64,000 nucleotides of DNA from JAZKAR01 sp040389065 (GTDB lineage: Bacteria; Pseudomonadota; Gammaproteobacteria; Burkholderiales; Casimicrobiaceae), in NCBI GenBank assembly GCA_040389065.1, contig JAZKAR010000032.1, positions 1 through 64,000 of the forward strand, read 5' to 3'. The notes beneath the pieces were generated by a model that searched no databases, was not told the origin of the DNA, and saw only the letters and a program-made list of their open reading frames with translations. A program made the translations under genes and the position numbers. Shown one piece after another: positions 30,082 through 38,975 of the stretch (its first letter is position 1; every line of letters begins with the position of its first letter).

Positions 30082-30202
30082 TTAAAAGTTACGCAGTTGG
30101 TTTCACTCAAGGCATGGGATGCCCCGCCTAGCAACGCAGATAGTACAAGCAGTACGTCAAAGTTGCTATAACGACGAGAGCACTCGACTGTGTAACTTCT
30201 AT
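30082..30202 (-). repeat. Palindromic interspersed repeat, copy 4 (reverse orientation)
   Basis: It starts AAAGTTACGCAGTTGG and ends CGACTGTGTAACTTCT. The interior (CTCAAGGCATGGGATGCCCC, TAGCAACGCAGATAGTAC) is the reverse complement of that in the copy at 49919. It begins 22 bp after the stop of the YTGGD gene. Confidence 0.85.
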
Positions 30203-30444
30203 AATGAATAGTGTTTTAATTATTCTTGTTAGCAAGTTTAAATTTATTTAACATTAAATAATGAACTAAACTACGCAATGAAGTTATCTACAATTGAGTA
30301 GTAATAGGGGCATGGCAGAGTTTTTTAAAGTATAGTAATTATTATAATAGTTCTTAAAACTCGTTATGTATCCTTAACTTAAGGTTTATCTATAAAAAAT
30401 ATATAGCCTCCTGTATAGCCAAAATAGCCAAAGCAGCAAAAAAC

Positions 30445-30475
30445 AAAACGCCATATCATATTGATATGGCGTTTT
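30445..30475 (-). terminator. rplY terminator (symmetrical hairpin)
   Basis: AAAACGCCATATCA at 30445-30458 and its exact complement at 30462-30475 form a 14-bp stem with a 3-base loop. On the minus strand it is followed by GTTTTTTG. It lies 45 bp beyond the rplY stop. Confidence 0.88.
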
Positions 30476-30519
30476 AAACATCAGCGTAACAAACAGATTT
30501 TTTAAAACCTATTGCTTAC

Positions 30520-31107
30520 TTAGTCTTTATCAGTACTTCCACCTTTAGGGGCAGCAGCAGACGCTAATACGAAGTCTGCTTTACCATGAAGTGCTAATTC
30601 AACACCTTCAGGCAATACTAAATCACGTGAGTGAAGAGATTGTGCAGGTTGCAACTCGCCTAAATCAACGGTAATAAATTCAGGTAATGAGCCAGGCAAA
30701 CATACAACTTCAATTTCATTCGCTACGTGGTTAATCACAGCAGAAGCAAGTTTAACAGCTGGTGAGTTTTCTTCATTAATAAAGCGTACTGGCACTTTTT
30801 TATGAATTTTTTGGTCAGCTTCAATGCGTTGAAAATCAACGTGCATCACTAAAGGTTTCCAAGGGTGACGTTGTAAGCCGCGTAATAGGGCAAGCTGCTT
30901 TTTACCTTCAATCGTTACTTCAAATAAGGCATTGTGTGAGCCAGGTTTTTTGAGAGTATGGTAAAGAGTATTGTGATCCAGCTCAACCATAACAGGTGCT
31001 GCTTCACCACCATAAACAATAGCGGGAACGCGACCTGTATGACGCAGGCGGCGGCTCGCACCAGTACCTTGCGCTTGGCGCAGAGTTGCCTCTAATTCGA
31101 TTTGCAT
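30520..31107 (-). CDS. rplY: 50S ribosomal protein L25/general stress protein Ctc
   Basis: The 195-residue protein is the long (Ctc/TL5) form of L25, which binds 5S rRNA. The N-terminal L25 domain shows LRQAQGTGASRRLRHTG, VPAIVYGG and LRGLQRHPWKPLVMHVDF. The C-terminal beta domain shows VHKKVP-like KKVPVRFINEE and GSLPEFITVDLGEL. It follows prs by 60 bp on the same strand, as in many beta- and gammaproteobacteria, and ends before a strong hairpin terminator. Confidence 0.97.
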   Translation of the reverse strand: MQIELEATLRQAQGTGASRRLRHTGRVPAIVYGGEAAPVMVELDHNTLYHTLKKPGSHNALFEVTIEGKKQLALLRGLQRHPWKPLVMHVDFQRIEADQKIHKKVPVRFINEENSPAVKLASAVINHVANEIEVVCLPGSLPEFITVDLGELQPAQSLHSRDLVLPEGVELALHGKADFVLASAAAPKGGSTDKD

Positions 31108-31167
31108 GTGTGTATTACTCCTTAAAATTTTTTAAAAACTGATTTCGCGACCAAAATCAGTAGACCA

Positions 31168-32118
31168 TCAGTTAAATAACGAGCTGACGGAATCCTCGTT
31201 GTTAATGCGAACCAACGTCTTGGCAAGTAATTGAGCGCAAGAAATCTGGCGAACTTTTGAGCATTGTTTTGCAGTTTCACTGAGAGGAATCGTGTCGGTA
31301 ATGACAACCTCATCAAGCTCTGATTCAGCAATACGTTCAATGGCAGCGCCAGAAAGTACAGCATGTGTACAATAGGCCATTACTTTTTCTGCGCCGCGTT
31401 CTTTAAGTGCTTGAGCTGCTTTAGCTAATGTATTCGCGGTATCAACGATATCGTCCATGATTATACAGGTACGACCATCAACATCACCAATAATATTCAT
31501 TACTTCCGCAACATTTGCTTTGGGGCGGCGTTTATCAATAATAGCTAGATCGCAATCAATCAAACGGGCAATAGCACGCGCTCTTACCACACCACCTACA
31601 TCAGGTGAAACTACCATTAGGTTAGAATAGTTTTGGTGCGCTAAGTCTTCAAGCAGCACGGGGGTAGAGTAAATGTTATCAACAGGAATGGAGAAGAAAC
31701 CTTGAATTTGGTCAGCGTGCAGATCCATTGTTACTACCCGATCAACGCCTGCTGTGGTTAGCATATCTGCTACTACTTTAGCCGATATAGCTACACGGCT
31801 TGAACGTGGTCGGCGATCTTGTCGGGCATAACCAAAGTACGGAATTGCTGCAGTAATACGGCCTGCTGAGGCACGCTTTAAGGCATCTACCATTAGCATG
31901 ATTTCCATCAGGCTATCATTGGTGGGGGTGCATGTTGATTGCAAAACAAATACATCTCGTCCGCGTACATTCTCAAGAATTTCTACGGTGATTTCGCCAT
32001 CACTAAACCGCCCGACGGAGGCATGGCCTAGTTCAATTCCAAGATGCTGTACGACAGAACGTGCTAAATCAGGGTTTGCGTTCCCGGTAAACACCATAAT
32101 GCTGCCAGCTAAGGCCAT
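31168..32118 (-). CDS. prs: Ribose-phosphate pyrophosphokinase
   Basis: The 316-residue protein makes PRPP from ribose 5-phosphate and ATP for nucleotide, His and Trp synthesis. Motifs seen are FTGNANPDLA, FSDGEITVEI, FVLQSTCTPTND, RQDRRPRSS (ATP-binding loop), VVTMDLHADQIQGFF (the PRPP synthase signature) and the PRPP-binding CIIMDDIVDTANTL. Length matches the family (about 315). It lies between tRNA-Gln and rplY, the conserved order. Confidence 0.98.
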   Translation of the reverse strand: MALAGSIMVFTGNANPDLARSVVQHLGIELGHASVGRFSDGEITVEILENVRGRDVFVLQSTCTPTNDSLMEIMLMVDALKRASAGRITAAIPYFGYARQDRRPRSSRVAISAKVVADMLTTAGVDRVVTMDLHADQIQGFFSIPVDNIYSTPVLLEDLAHQNYSNLMVVSPDVGGVVRARAIARLIDCDLAIIDKRRPKANVAEVMNIIGDVDGRTCIIMDDIVDTANTLAKAAQALKERGAEKVMAYCTHAVLSGAAIERIAESELDEVVITDTIPLSETAKQCSKVRQISCAQLLAKTLVRINNEDSVSSLFN

Positions 32119-32398
32119 ACCAATTCCTTCCTGCTTGATTCTGTATTAATGTGAGAAATGTAACAAAAGTGTTACGAAGTCTCTATTGTAACGCATAGGC
32201 ATGCATACGTGAAAAGCTAAGTGAGTTTACGATGAAATCGAATTAGCAAATACAATGCTGCATACCACTTGTAGCTAACGCGTTCAGCAAGATTATGCAT
32301 GGTGCCGTATTCGTTGCAGCACATGCGGTCATGCTTTACCTACGCGCGCTAGATTTATACTTTGCAAGTATATGCATAAAAACAAAAGTATAAAAAAC

Positions 32399-32426
32399 AA
32401 AAGGCAGACTTTTTAGTCTGCCTTTT
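32399..32426 (-). terminator. Terminator after tRNA-Gln
   Basis: AAAAGGCAGACT at 32399-32410 and its exact complement at 32415-32426 form a 12-bp stem with a 4-base loop. On the minus strand the stem runs into TTTTGTTTTTT. It lies 10 bp from the tRNA 3' end. Confidence 0.88.
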
Positions 32427-32436
32427 ATCTTCAATC

Positions 32437-32513
32437 TGGCAGGGGAGGAAGGATTCGAACCCTCGCATGCCGGAATCAAAATCCGGTGCCTTGACCAGCT
32501 TGGCGACTCCCCT
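32437..32513 (-). tRNA. tRNA-Gln (anticodon UUG)
   Basis: On the minus strand the 77-nt sequence folds as a cloverleaf. The acceptor arms AGGGGAG and CTCCCCT pair fully. The anticodon stem CCGGA/TCCGG holds the loop TTTTGAT, giving anticodon TTG. The T arm contains GGTTCGAATCC, and the 3' CCA is encoded. Placement upstream of prs is conserved for this tRNA. Confidence 0.97.
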
Positions 32514-32818
32514 GTAAGTGTTCGCCATTTTATATAAAAGTAGCTTACTGTGCAAGCGGTGCGTGCTTAATCTGTTTAAAGAAGGAATATGGCACCTCTA
32601 TACATAATAAATATTGTTTAATTAAGTTGTTCATTTGGTTAGTAATTATTTGTTATTTTCATGTGGGTGAGCGGGAATGTGCGGAATAGACTCAAGAAAA
32701 GCGCGCTACATCAGATAATGCGCATATACGATGCAAAACCTTAAAGCACACTGGAAGTAAGAGAGTGATAGAGGTTAGGCATGAAAACTACTCCAATCAT
32801 CTGTAAGTGAGCCTGTTT

Positions 32819-35077
32819 ATGTTTGAACGAGAAGACTGGACGTTATTTCGCAATTTAGGAACGCTAGGGCAGAAAGCCGGAGTTCCATTAAGGAAGCTGG
32901 CAGCGCTGGTGATTAAAGAGTTATGTGATAACGCCTTAGATGCAGGAGCAAACGTTCGTGTAGAACAAGGAGAAGGCGGCTGGTTTTTTATTGAGGATGA
33001 TGGCGCAGGTTTACCTGCCGATCGTGCGATGATTGAGCGATTGTTTTCGGTGCGCCGCCCGCTTACTTCATCTAAATTAGTGCGTATTCCTTCACGGGGT
33101 GCATTGGGAAATGGTTTGCGGGTAGTTGTAGGAGCGGTGTTAGCTTCAGGAGGAGCCTTGTATGTAGAAACACAAGGGATGCGCTATCAGCTGGTACCTC
33201 AAGACGATGGCAGCACAAAAGCGGTGGAAGAGGCCTGCCCTGAAAGAGTGCGCGGTACACTCATTGGCATACGTTTAGGGTCAACGGTTCCTGTAACTGA
33301 AGATGTATTGAGATGGTCACAACTCGCGATAGCGTTTGCGCAATTAGGTAAAAATTATAGCGGAAAAACTTCACCGTGGTGGTATGACTCCGAAAGCTTT
33401 TTTGAAATGTGCCATGCAGCAGGGCAGCGCCCTTTAGCTGATTTATTGCGTGTATTTCGTGAAGTTACGATGGAAACAGGGCGAGCATTAGGGTTAGAGC
33501 GCCTTGCTTCGCAGATTTCTCGGCAAGAGGCGGGTGAGTTACTCATGGTGCTGCGGTCGCATTCTACCGAGCCTCAGCCGTCTATTTTAGGAAAAATTGG
33601 CGAAGCGGATGCTGATTTTTGCCATGCCCATGAATATGGCAATACAAAAACAAAAGAAACCGCGCCGACCGATGCGCATTTGCCATTTAGTATCGATGCC
33701 TTTGTGCGCCCCTTAGCCGATGGTGAAACAGATCACATTACATTCTTAGTGAATCGCACGCCGATTACCGGTGAAATTAACGTGCAGCGTCAAAAATCGC
33801 ATCAGCTTGGCATTATTGGTTGCGGGTTACGGCATATTGTTGATGTAGGTCGTAAGCCGGTAGAGGTGATCTGTAATATTTCTACTCCTTATATGCCAAT
33901 TACTACAGATGGCAAAGAACCCGATTTATTCCGCTATATTCATCCTTTATTCAGAGTCATTGAAAAAGCCGCTAAAAAAGCTAAAAAAACGGTGGCAGAA
34001 GTGGGCGGGCGCAAAGTTTCTCAGCGCGATGTTATTGCTTATAATTTAAAGCCTTCTATTGCTAAGGCAAGTGGTGAGGGGCAGTACCGTTATTCGCTAC
34101 GGCAGCTATTTTATGCAGTACGCCCGTATATGTTAGAGATTTTTGGTAAAGAGCCTGATTACAACTATTTTGCACAAGTAATTACTGATATTGAGTCTGA
34201 AGAAGGCCGCGATCTACCAGGCTTATACCGTGATGCACGCGGCATTATTTATCACCCCCATACAGGCCAGGAAATTCCATTAGGAACATTAAACGTAGAA
34301 CGCTATGAGCGCCCCGAATGGACGTTCAATAAAATTCTTTATTCCGAAAAAGAAGGTTTTTTTACGATTTTAAAAGACGCAGGTTGGCCTGAGCGTAATG
34401 ATTGTGCCTTGTTAACAAGCAAGGGCTTTGCCTCACGCGCCGCACGTGATGTGTTGGATTTAATAGGAGGAACACAAGAAGAAATTTATTTTTTCTGTAT
34501 TCATGATGCCGATGCTTCTGGCACCTTAATTTACCAATCATTAACCGAAGCCACGCGGGCGCGCGGCGCACGTAAGGTACATGTCATTAACTTAGGGTTA
34601 GACCCCTGGGAAGCGATTGATATGGATCTACAAGTAGAAACCTTCAGGGCTGAAGAAATAGTAAAGGCAGGAGGGCGGCGTTTGCCTGTGGCAGATTATG
34701 TGAATGATAAATGGGAAGCATGGTTGCAAAATAAACGGGTCGAGTTGAATGCAATGTCATCCCCTCAATTTATTGCGTGGCTCGATAATAAGTTTTCGCA
34801 ATATTCTGAAAAAGTGGTTCCGCCTAAGGCCATTTTGCGTGATCAGTTTGATCGGCATACCCGGCAAGCGGTAGAGCGGATCATGATGAAACGCATTTTA
34901 GATGAGCTGCGGTTTAACGAGCAGGTTGATAAAGTAATGCATCACGCTTCAGAAGTGACCGAACAGCTTGATTTAGAGCGGGTAGTACGTACCGGGCTAG
35001 CGGATGTGCCTGAAAACCGTTGGAATAAGCCATTGGATGTTAAAGCTGAGCAGATTGCGGCGCAGATTGTGAAGTAA
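32819..35077 (+). CDS. Single-chain type IIB topoisomerase/Spo11-like protein (TopoVI-B GHKL + TopoVI-A Toprim)
   Basis: The start ATG at 32819 has AAGTGAG upstream; an in-frame GTG at 32807 has no ribosome site. The roughly 752-residue protein joins two parts that are separate subunits in topoisomerase VI. The N-terminal GHKL ATPase domain shows the N box KELCDNALDAG (near 34-41), IEDDGAGL (about 60) and SRGALGNGLRV (near 93-101). The C-terminal half resembles subunit A: a winged-helix region with SLRQLFYAV, whose Tyr432 aligns by eye with the catalytic Tyr of Spo11 (RDIFY), then a Toprim domain with Glu510 (YSEKEG) and Asp563/Asp565 (HDADASG). It could relax, cut or decatenate DNA with ATP. 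The nearest described class is the fused Topo VIII group. A small membrane protein gene follows after 58 bp. Confidence 0.8.
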   Translation: MFEREDWTLFRNLGTLGQKAGVPLRKLAALVIKELCDNALDAGANVRVEQGEGGWFFIEDDGAGLPADRAMIERLFSVRRPLTSSKLVRIPSRGALGNGLRVVVGAVLASGGALYVETQGMRYQLVPQDDGSTKAVEEACPERVRGTLIGIRLGSTVPVTEDVLRWSQLAIAFAQLGKNYSGKTSPWWYDSESFFEMCHAAGQRPLADLLRVFREVTMETGRALGLERLASQISRQEAGELLMVLRSHSTEPQPSILGKIGEADADFCHAHEYGNTKTKETAPTDAHLPFSIDAFVRPLADGETDHITFLVNRTPITGEINVQRQKSHQLGIIGCGLRHIVDVGRKPVEVICNISTPYMPITTDGKEPDLFRYIHPLFRVIEKAAKKAKKTVAEVGGRKVSQRDVIAYNLKPSIAKASGEGQYRYSLRQLFYAVRPYMLEIFGKEPDYNYFAQVITDIESEEGRDLPGLYRDARGIIYHPHTGQEIPLGTLNVERYERPEWTFNKILYSEKEGFFTILKDAGWPERNDCALLTSKGFASRAARDVLDLIGGTQEEIYFFCIHDADASGTLIYQSLTEATRARGARKVHVINLGLDPWEAIDMDLQVETFRAEEIVKAGGRRLPVADYVNDKWEAWLQNKRVELNAMSSPQFIAWLDNKFSQYSEKVVPPKAILRDQFDRHTRQAVERIMMKRILDELRFNEQVDKVMHHASEVTEQLDLERVVRTGLADVPENRWNKPLDVKAEQIAAQIVK

Positions 35078-35135
35078 TGATTGAAAAAAGAAAAAAGTGT
35101 GTTGAGTGTGCATTACGTTAGGCATTGGGATATAA

Positions 35136-35516
35136 ATGTTTGAATTTTTATTGGAACTTCTTGGCGAATTTCTTCTTCAAATGATTTTGGAGATATTGTT
35201 TGAAATGGGGCTGCACACGTTAAAAGAACCTTTCCATAAAGACCCCAGCCCTATTGTTGCAACGATTGGCTACATGATGTTGGGGGCTATATCAGGGGGG
35301 CTTAGTCTTTTCGTATTGCCAGCGCTTGTGGTGACCTCAACTAAAATGCGTATAGTTAATCTTTTGGTGACACCTATTATTGCGGGGTTTTTTATGTCAG
35401 TAGTAGGTTCATGGCGTAGGCGGCGCGGCCAAAACAGCTTGCGTATAGATAAGTTTGCTTACGGCTATGTTTTTGCTTTATCGTGCGCGCTTATTAGATT
35501 TTGGTTTGCTAAATAA
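35136..35516 (+). CDS. Small hypothetical membrane protein
   Basis: The 126-residue protein starts with an amphipathic, Glu-rich helix (MFEFLLELLGEFLLQMILEI). Membrane segments follow near residues 43-67, 73-91 and 108-123, with the basic loop SWRRRRGQ before the last. Family not recognised. It follows the topoisomerase-like gene by 58 bp on the same strand and may be co-transcribed. Confidence 0.7.
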   Translation: MFEFLLELLGEFLLQMILEILFEMGLHTLKEPFHKDPSPIVATIGYMMLGAISGGLSLFVLPALVVTSTKMRIVNLLVTPIIAGFFMSVVGSWRRRRGQNSLRIDKFAYGYVFALSCALIRFWFAK

Positions 35517-35563
35517 CATCATCATTAGAGTTTATGTCGGTAAATTTGGCGAAGATGTAGATC

Positions 35564-36478
35564 TTAAGCATCAAAGTGAGGGTGCTGATTAATCATTAAA
35601 TCATACGATTTAACTGCAAATGGGTGGGAAGTTTGTACATACTGAAACGCAACGCGGTTATGTAATGTTGCTAAGCTTGCGGCAATGCTAGCTGTTTTTT
35701 GCCCGCCTGTGGCATCAATAATCATTTCGGGTTCGGTGCAATTGTGATGACGCCCCTTATCGATAAATTTGCAGAATGTTTTGTAGAGTGCATCAACATT
35801 TTCAAAGTTAATGCCTTGTGGTGTAGTGTGCAGAGTAACGGGCAGCTTGCAGTAAAATTTAAGAAGCTCGCCTAAGGTAGCTAAATGCGGCTGTGATCCG
35901 GCTTCTATAGACTGTGTGCCTTGGGTAATAAGCTGGGTAGAGCCAATTAGCATAATATGCTCCACACTTTCATGATGCAGTTTTAATGCGCGCAGTATAT
36001 GTTGAGTATTATTTTTAGTATTAAATAGCTCAATATCTTCATTTAAGTTGCCAGTTAGCGCTAGGGCTTGAGGGCAACCTTCAGGCGCACTCGTAAAGTG
36101 AAGGCATGGTGGGTTTGTCTTGAATTGAAAACTAAGGGTAGGGGTAGAGACAGAAATAATTAACACCCGCCGAGGGTACGGTTTTTTAGCCGGGCTTAAA
36201 CTGCGAATAGGCGCTTTTTTGGGCAAAATATTATAAAGCGCGATGGCAGAGCCGACTAAAATGAAAAATGAAAGCACAACGGCATAGAGTCGATTCGTGC
36301 CTAAAACAGGTGCTATTTCTCCTAATGTATGAACAAGCAGGGCATCATCGCCTTTTAAGGCATCAGAAAGCCAATTAGGAGAAAGTATAAATAATAACGA
36401 GGCGATAATCAGCCCCTTATCATGCCATGCTCGCTTTACATAACATAGCGGTGTTGCACACATAGAATGAAATGACAT
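35564..36478 (-). CDS. Two-TM membrane protein with CARF-like domain
   Basis: The 304-residue protein has two N-terminal membrane helices (about 22-38 and 64-85), then a basic linker, then a cytoplasmic Rossmann-like domain from about residue 103. The first strand is RRVLIISVSTPTLSF, a middle strand is EHIMLIGSTQL, and residues 252-261 read MIIDATGGQK followed by a helix. Asp-x-Thr-Gly-Gly-x-Lys is the signature of CARF domains, which bind cyclic oligoadenylates in CRISPR type III signalling. Membrane CARF proteins such as Cam1 are known effectors. No cas gene, CRISPR array or cyclase is in the window, so the ligand source is unknown. CARF assignment rests on one motif and the fold pattern. 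Confidence 0.6.
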   Translation of the reverse strand: MSFHSMCATPLCYVKRAWHDKGLIIASLLFILSPNWLSDALKGDDALLVHTLGEIAPVLGTNRLYAVVLSFFILVGSAIALYNILPKKAPIRSLSPAKKPYPRRVLIISVSTPTLSFQFKTNPPCLHFTSAPEGCPQALALTGNLNEDIELFNTKNNTQHILRALKLHHESVEHIMLIGSTQLITQGTQSIEAGSQPHLATLGELLKFYCKLPVTLHTTPQGINFENVDALYKTFCKFIDKGRHHNCTEPEMIIDATGGQKTASIAASLATLHNRVAFQYVQTSHPFAVKSYDLMINQHPHFDA

Positions 36479-36651
36479 AACGAAACCTTGGGTTGAGGGC
36501 GAATGATAGTGCCATATATTCGCCTATTCAGATAGAGCTTAATGAGGCTCTGTTTTCCCGTTTACATCCGGTCAGTTAATGCTTCCCTCGCCCTATTGCT
36601 TAACGCAAAGCCCACTGCAATTGCTCGCAAACCATTATGGGTACAAATATA

Positions 36652-38139
36652 CTATTTTTGTGGTGTATTAGTTGCCCATACTTGCTTACCATCTTTATCA
36701 TAAAGTACAAAATTACCATCGTTTTGCATGATTGCTTTAGCGGCAGGGCGTTTATTAGGGTAAGCAAGCGTCATGGTTGCCCATACTGGTTTATGTGCTT
36801 TTGTATAGAGTACAAAATTTCCATCGGTCTGAAAGGCTGCTTCTACAGCGCCGCTGCCCATTGTTCTTGAGGCCCACAAAGGATGTTTTTCAGTTGGTGA
36901 AATTAATTTATAGAGAACTAAATTATTATCTAACTGCATAATAAATTCATACTGGTTATTTTCAGAAAGTAAAGATTGACCAGGGAATAATCCTTGAGTA
37001 GGTATTAAAATGTCGTTAGTGTCTTCTAAGAGATCATGATCTTCTTCAATTGGCTTCACCTGGGTAGGGTCTATACCTGCCGTTTTAAGTATGCGTTCAG
37101 TTTCCCTTGCTCGTTCTTCAGAGGTGCCGGTATCTTTTAATAATTTACTCATGGCAATTGAGCGATCAATATAATCTTTGTAGGGTGCTAGCTGCTTAGC
37201 GGCATTATTTAATACATATGCTAATCTTACTGCTGCTGCTGCAATCGCTTCTCTACCAATGATTCTTGCTTGTTCTTCGTATTCAGGTGTGATGGGAATA
37301 GGTGTTTTTTGTGCAACGCACCGATTGTTTTCGCCAACCAGATCATTAAAGGCTTTTAATGAACGATTAGCGCTTTCTTTTACCCAATCTTCAACCGTTC
37401 CTTTTTTAAAGTTTTCACCTTCTTTCAACATTAATGCTTTTACTTTGTCTGCTTCTACTTTGTCAGATAAAACTAGTTGTGGTACAACGCCATCCCAGTA
37501 ACCATGAAACTCCATAGGCTCAGTTTGACCATCTACTTTTACTAAATAATGTATTCTTCCTGGATGAGCGGCATGATCGGGTTGATGCAAATCTTCTAAA
37601 AAGTGCAAGACAATTTTTAGTGCCATTCGCCTGGTTTTAACGGTAACCCATGGATTGTTTAAATCTTTAATAGCCTGAACCAATGCATTACTAGTGCACT
37701 TATTACTGGGGCAATATAGATTAGGTGGAAGTGGGTCTGAGCAAAGAGTTCTTCGATCTGCATGAACTAACGCGCTATAAGGACGAGGATTGTAATGATT
37801 AGGCCCTCTGACGCAATCCATATAGCTGACTGATCCAACCAGGGCATTCCAGTTAGTAGCGGTAGAGCTAGCCATCATTGTTTGTTCGCCACAATCTGTG
37901 GTTTCTGGAAGATCAATGCCGCTTGTTAAAATTTTGAAAGTCAATTCACGTGCTTCAGGAGTAATTTGCGACCAGGCGAGTTTGGCAATTCCTCTATGCC
38001 CATAACCGCTCCATGCGTGCACATTACCTGCAAGGCTAATGGAGGCTGTTAGTATTAATAACTTGCTTAGTTTTAAAAAGGTTGAATGTTGGAGGGTGAG
38101 AAATTTGGTATGCATAGGAACTTCTTTGAAATAACTCAT
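36652..38139 (-). CDS. Secreted S1/P1 nuclease with C-terminal bulb-type lectin domain
   Basis: The 495-residue protein has a signal peptide ending in VHA, so that the mature protein begins with Trp43 (WSGYGHRGIAKLAW). In S1/P1 nucleases the N-terminal Trp and the following His (here His48) bind zinc. Further zinc-ligand regions are seen in LHFLEDLHQPDH and HGYWDGVV. From about residue 384 a bulb-type (mannose-binding) lectin domain follows, with three QxDxNxVxY sites: QLDNNLVLY, QTDGNFVLY and QNDGNFVLY. It should cut single-stranded nucleic acid outside the cytoplasm while bound to mannose-type glycans; the combined role is inference. The start is either 38139 or Met9 at 38115, which has AGAAG upstream. 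Confidence 0.88.
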   Translation of the reverse strand: MSYFKEVPMHTKFLTLQHSTFLKLSKLLILTASISLAGNVHAWSGYGHRGIAKLAWSQITPEARELTFKILTSGIDLPETTDCGEQTMMASSTATNWNALVGSVSYMDCVRGPNHYNPRPYSALVHADRRTLCSDPLPPNLYCPSNKCTSNALVQAIKDLNNPWVTVKTRRMALKIVLHFLEDLHQPDHAAHPGRIHYLVKVDGQTEPMEFHGYWDGVVPQLVLSDKVEADKVKALMLKEGENFKKGTVEDWVKESANRSLKAFNDLVGENNRCVAQKTPIPITPEYEEQARIIGREAIAAAAVRLAYVLNNAAKQLAPYKDYIDRSIAMSKLLKDTGTSEERARETERILKTAGIDPTQVKPIEEDHDLLEDTNDILIPTQGLFPGQSLLSENNQYEFIMQLDNNLVLYKLISPTEKHPLWASRTMGSGAVEAAFQTDGNFVLYTKAHKPVWATMTLAYPNKRPAAKAIMQNDGNFVLYDKDGKQVWATNTPQK

Positions 38140-38229
38140 ATTTAATCTTGATAAGTAAATATGAGCTATTCAAGGTAAGTTCGTATAATTAATTGGATTA
38201 ATAAACAAAATTACGGCAGTAATATTTTT

Positions 38230-38745
38230 TTATTTGGCGTTAACACTAATAGCTTCGAGTTTCGGTTTAATAATACGCTGGCAATAAGGATGGTTCGGAT
38301 TATTTGTATAAAAATTCTGATGTTCTGATTCCGCCGGGTAAAACACGGTAAAAGGCTCAACAGTCGTTACGATTCGACGATTCCAATGCTTACTGTTATC
38401 AAGCTCTTGAATAATGGGTCGGGCTTCGTGTTCTTGCTCATCGTTATGGTAAAAAATAATTGAACGGTACTGTGTACCTACATCATAACCTTGGCGGTTT
38501 AAGGTGGTAGGGTCATGAATGCTAAAGAAAAAAAGTAGAAGTTGCCGGTAGCTTAATACATGAGGGTCATAGCTAATATGCACTACTTCTGCATGCCCTG
38601 TATTGCCTTCACAAATTGCCTCATAGGTAGGGTTTAATGTTTTACCCCCTGCATAACCACTCACAACGTTAGATATTCCAGGCAGTGTTTGAAAAAGCCC
38701 TTCCAGGCACCAGAAACATCCTCCTCCTACAGTTGCCTGAGCCAT
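38230..38745 (-). CDS. msrA: Peptide-methionine (S)-S-oxide reductase MsrA
   Basis: The 171-residue enzyme repairs oxidised methionine. The catalytic motif GGCFWC has Cys10, and it is followed by LEGLFQTLPGISNVVSGYAGG, HAEVVHISYD, FFSIHDPTTLNRQGYDVGTQYRS and the C-terminal part that usually supplies the resolving Cys (NNPNHPYCQRII). GGGAG lies six bases before the ATG. No MsrB is fused. It is a single gene, 90 bp downstream of the nuclease start on the same strand. Confidence 0.96.
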   Translation of the reverse strand: MAQATVGGGCFWCLEGLFQTLPGISNVVSGYAGGKTLNPTYEAICEGNTGHAEVVHISYDPHVLSYRQLLLFFFSIHDPTTLNRQGYDVGTQYRSIIFYHNDEQEHEARPIIQELDNSKHWNRRIVTTVEPFTVFYPAESEHQNFYTNNPNHPYCQRIIKPKLEAISVNAK

Positions 38746-38975
38746 GATGATCTCCCTTTTATTGACGAAATGTTAAGCAAAATTTTCTTAGCGCCTTTAT
38801 TCATGCGCATTAGATATTTTTGTAGTAGTCTTTTTAATAGGTTTTGATAGAGGTTATATGCTAAAAACAAGTGATGGGCAGATTCTATAGGCGGCTACTC
38901 AAACGATAAATAGCCAGGCAATAACCCACTACTGACAGTGTGCAATTGCCCGGCTATGTTATAAAGTGCGATACC

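Noticed and set aside
32262..32350. Possible tenth repeat copy
   Set aside because: Only loose resemblance inside (TGCCGTATT, CATGC); no recognisable ends.
32355..32555. 66-codon minus-strand frame
   Set aside because: It runs straight through tRNA-Gln and its terminator.
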